Shown here one piece after another: positions 41,547 through 42,441 of a stretch of 42,441 nt of DNA. The notes under the pieces were generated by a model that had not been told where the DNA came from, did no database searches, and worked only from the letters and a program-made list of their open reading frames with translations. Each line of letters opens with the position of its first letter. Position 1 is the first letter of the stretch. The position numbers and the translations under genes are program-made. Origin of the DNA: Actinomycetes bacterium. GTDB lineage: Bacteria; Actinomycetota; Acidimicrobiia; Acidimicrobiales; Palsa-688. The stretch is taken from the NCBI GenBank assembly GCA_021847945.1, contig JAJZNG010000107.1, positions 1 through 42,441 on the forward strand, in the 5' to 3' direction.

Positions 41547-42441
41547 ATGGCACCACTTGGTCTTCATGTTGCTTCCGCAGGGGCACGGGCTGTTGCGGGG
41601 CGCTTGGGCGAACACTGCCATGACGTCGGCGGCGGGTCGTCGTGCGTGCAAAAGGCCGGACATGAGACGCATAGGGCCGTCGACGTGGTGGAAGAAGCGC
41701 TTGTAGCCTGCGCAGAGGTAGTTGAGTCCGGGTTCCCCGTCTGGGGTTTCGATAAAACGGTTCTTGGGGCATTCCCCATGGCATGCGAACAGCACGTCGC
41801 AACTTCGACAGTAACCCGGGAGGGTGTCCCTCTTGGCCTCTCCGAAGCTGCGCTGGCGCTCCGAGGCAACAAGATCGAGAAGGTGCGTCTGGTTTATGTT
41901 GCCTAGCAGGTGCTGCGGGTCGACGAAGTGATCGCAGGAGTAGACGTCCCCGTTGTGCTCCAAGGCCAAAGCGTCACCGCAAGTCTCCGCGAACACGCAC
42001 AGGCCGGAGGGAACACCAACCCATGCGGCTAGCGCCGCGTCGAAGGTCTGGACGAACACCGATCCGACGTCGCGTACCAACCACTCGTCGAAGATTGCAC
42101 TCAGAAATGTCCCCCAGCCTTCGGCTGGTACCGACCGGTCACTGACAACGCTTTGTTCGGTCTCAGAGTTGCAAACCTCGACTATCGGTATCAACTGTAT
42201 GAATTTGGCCCCGCAGTCATCGCGGAGGTAGCGGTACACCTCGAGCGGATGATCGACGTTGGCTGCGTGAACCGAACACAAGATGTTGTATTCGACGTCA
42301 TGCCGGCGCAGGTAGCGAAGGCCCGCGACCACTCTGGAGGAGGTCTTTCGCCCGTGCTTGTCGACCCGGTAGGCGTCGTGTAGTTCAGGGGGACCGTCAA
42401 CGCTGACGCCGACCAGGCACTTCTCCTCGGCTAGAAACTCG
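41532..42441 (-). CDS. Anaerobic-type sulfatase-maturating enzyme (anSME), C-terminal part, cut by window edge
   Basis: About 302 residues are visible. They begin EFLAEEKCLVGVSVDGPPEL, which in anSMEs follows directly after QTNGTLL-DxxW, and include DHPLEVYRYLRDDCGAKFIQLIPIVE. The SPASM domain follows, with the auxiliary-cluster cysteines in FAETCGDALALEHNGDVYSCDHF and YCRSCDVLFACHGECPKNRF. The last residues, NSPCPCGSNMKTKWCHG, form a SEC-C-like zinc motif. Reading starts with the second base of the window end (42440). Together with the N-terminal piece at 1-349 and two missing residues it would make an anSME of about 420 residues. It would activate the four sulfatases. Confidence 0.92.
   Translation of the reverse strand, partial: EFLAEEKCLVGVSVDGPPELHDAYRVDKHGRKTSSRVVAGLRYLRRHDVEYNILCSVHAANVDHPLEVYRYLRDDCGAKFIQLIPIVEVCNSETEQSVVSDRSVPAEGWGTFLSAIFDEWLVRDVGSVFVQTFDAALAAWVGVPSGLCVFAETCGDALALEHNGDVYSCDHFVDPQHLLGNINQTHLLDLVASERQRSFGEAKRDTLPGYCRSCDVLFACHGECPKNRFIETPDGEPGLNYLCAGYKRFFHHVDGPMRLMSGLLHARRPAADVMAVFAQAPRNSPCPCGSNMKTKWCHGRSR

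Noticed and set aside
1-42441. Mobile element, phage or CRISPR content
   Set aside because: No transposase, integrase, phage gene or regularly spaced repeat was recognisable; the only repeats seen are short hairpins, the operator family and a GGT run.
1-42441. Ordinary self-replicating plasmid
   Set aside because: Despite the anSME halves at the two ends, no replication, partition or transfer gene is present, so a plasmid call is not supported; only possible circularity or tandem duplication is reported.

Overview
The window is GC-rich, gene-dense bacterial DNA. GTG and TTG starts are frequent, the xylose isomerase, xylulokinase and RhaI-type rhamnose isomerase are of the actinobacterial type, and there is a nickel superoxide dismutase. 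This suggests an actinomycete-related bacterium (Actinomycetota). The class cannot be fixed from the sequence alone. No tRNA, rRNA, transposase, integrase, CRISPR or replication gene was seen.

Almost every gene fits one job: uptake, desulfation, cleavage and complete catabolism of sulfated, rhamnose- and xylose-containing oligosaccharides, such as fragments of green-algal rhamnan sulfate or ulvan. From the left: 1-349, N-terminal part of an anaerobic-type sulfatase-maturating radical SAM enzyme (anSME); 765-2258, rhamnulokinase; 2652-6104, a CUT1 sugar ABC importer (two permeases, then a lipoprotein binding protein, no ATPase); 6220-7545, a GH43-type glycosidase; 7566-11470 (minus), a heterodimeric ABC exporter; 11644-13683 (minus), the bifunctional RhaEW aldolase/dehydrogenase; 13868-15495, rhamnose mutarotase and isomerase; 15508-17163, a GH43 beta-xylosidase; 17164-19774 (minus), xylA-xylB; 20106-23042, two sulfatases; 23279-30410, a GH78 alpha-L-rhamnosidase, two more sulfatases and a DHDPS-family aldolase; 30438-33315 (minus), lutA and a frameshifted lutB-lutC fusion for L-lactate oxidation; 33416-34537 (minus), a LacI regulator; 34672-35607 (minus), an aldo/keto reductase; 35744-36595 (minus), a sugar-lactonase-type amidohydrolase; 36774-39784, ThuA, Gfo/Idh oxidoreductase and an L-rhamnonate-dehydratase-like enolase; 39894-40946, a zinc-less MDR dehydrogenase; 41082-41498, Ni-SOD; 41532-42441 (minus), C-terminal part of an anSME.

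The proposed flow is as follows. Sulfated oligosaccharides enter through the ABC importer. Four Cys-type sulfatases, activated by the anSME, remove sulfate. GH78 and the two GH43 enzymes release rhamnose and xylose. None of these hydrolases carries a signal peptide, so the work appears to be cytoplasmic. Rhamnose goes through RhaM-RhaI-RhaB-RhaEW to DHAP and L-lactate. A second, non-phosphorylating set (dehydrogenase, lactonase, rhamnonate dehydratase, 2-keto-3-deoxy-acid aldolase) would give pyruvate and L-lactaldehyde. Lut proteins oxidise L-lactate. XylA and XylB handle xylose.

Two structural observations stand out. First, a 14-bp LacI-type palindrome close to TTGAAACGTTTCAA occurs upstream of about ten transcription units across the window, several with a good -35/-10 pair beside it, so one regulator may control the whole locus. 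Second, the anSME pieces at the two ends are complementary halves that would join into one ordinary anSME if only four bases were missing at the junction. The sequence may therefore be a circular molecule or a collapsed tandem unit rather than a simple linear stretch.
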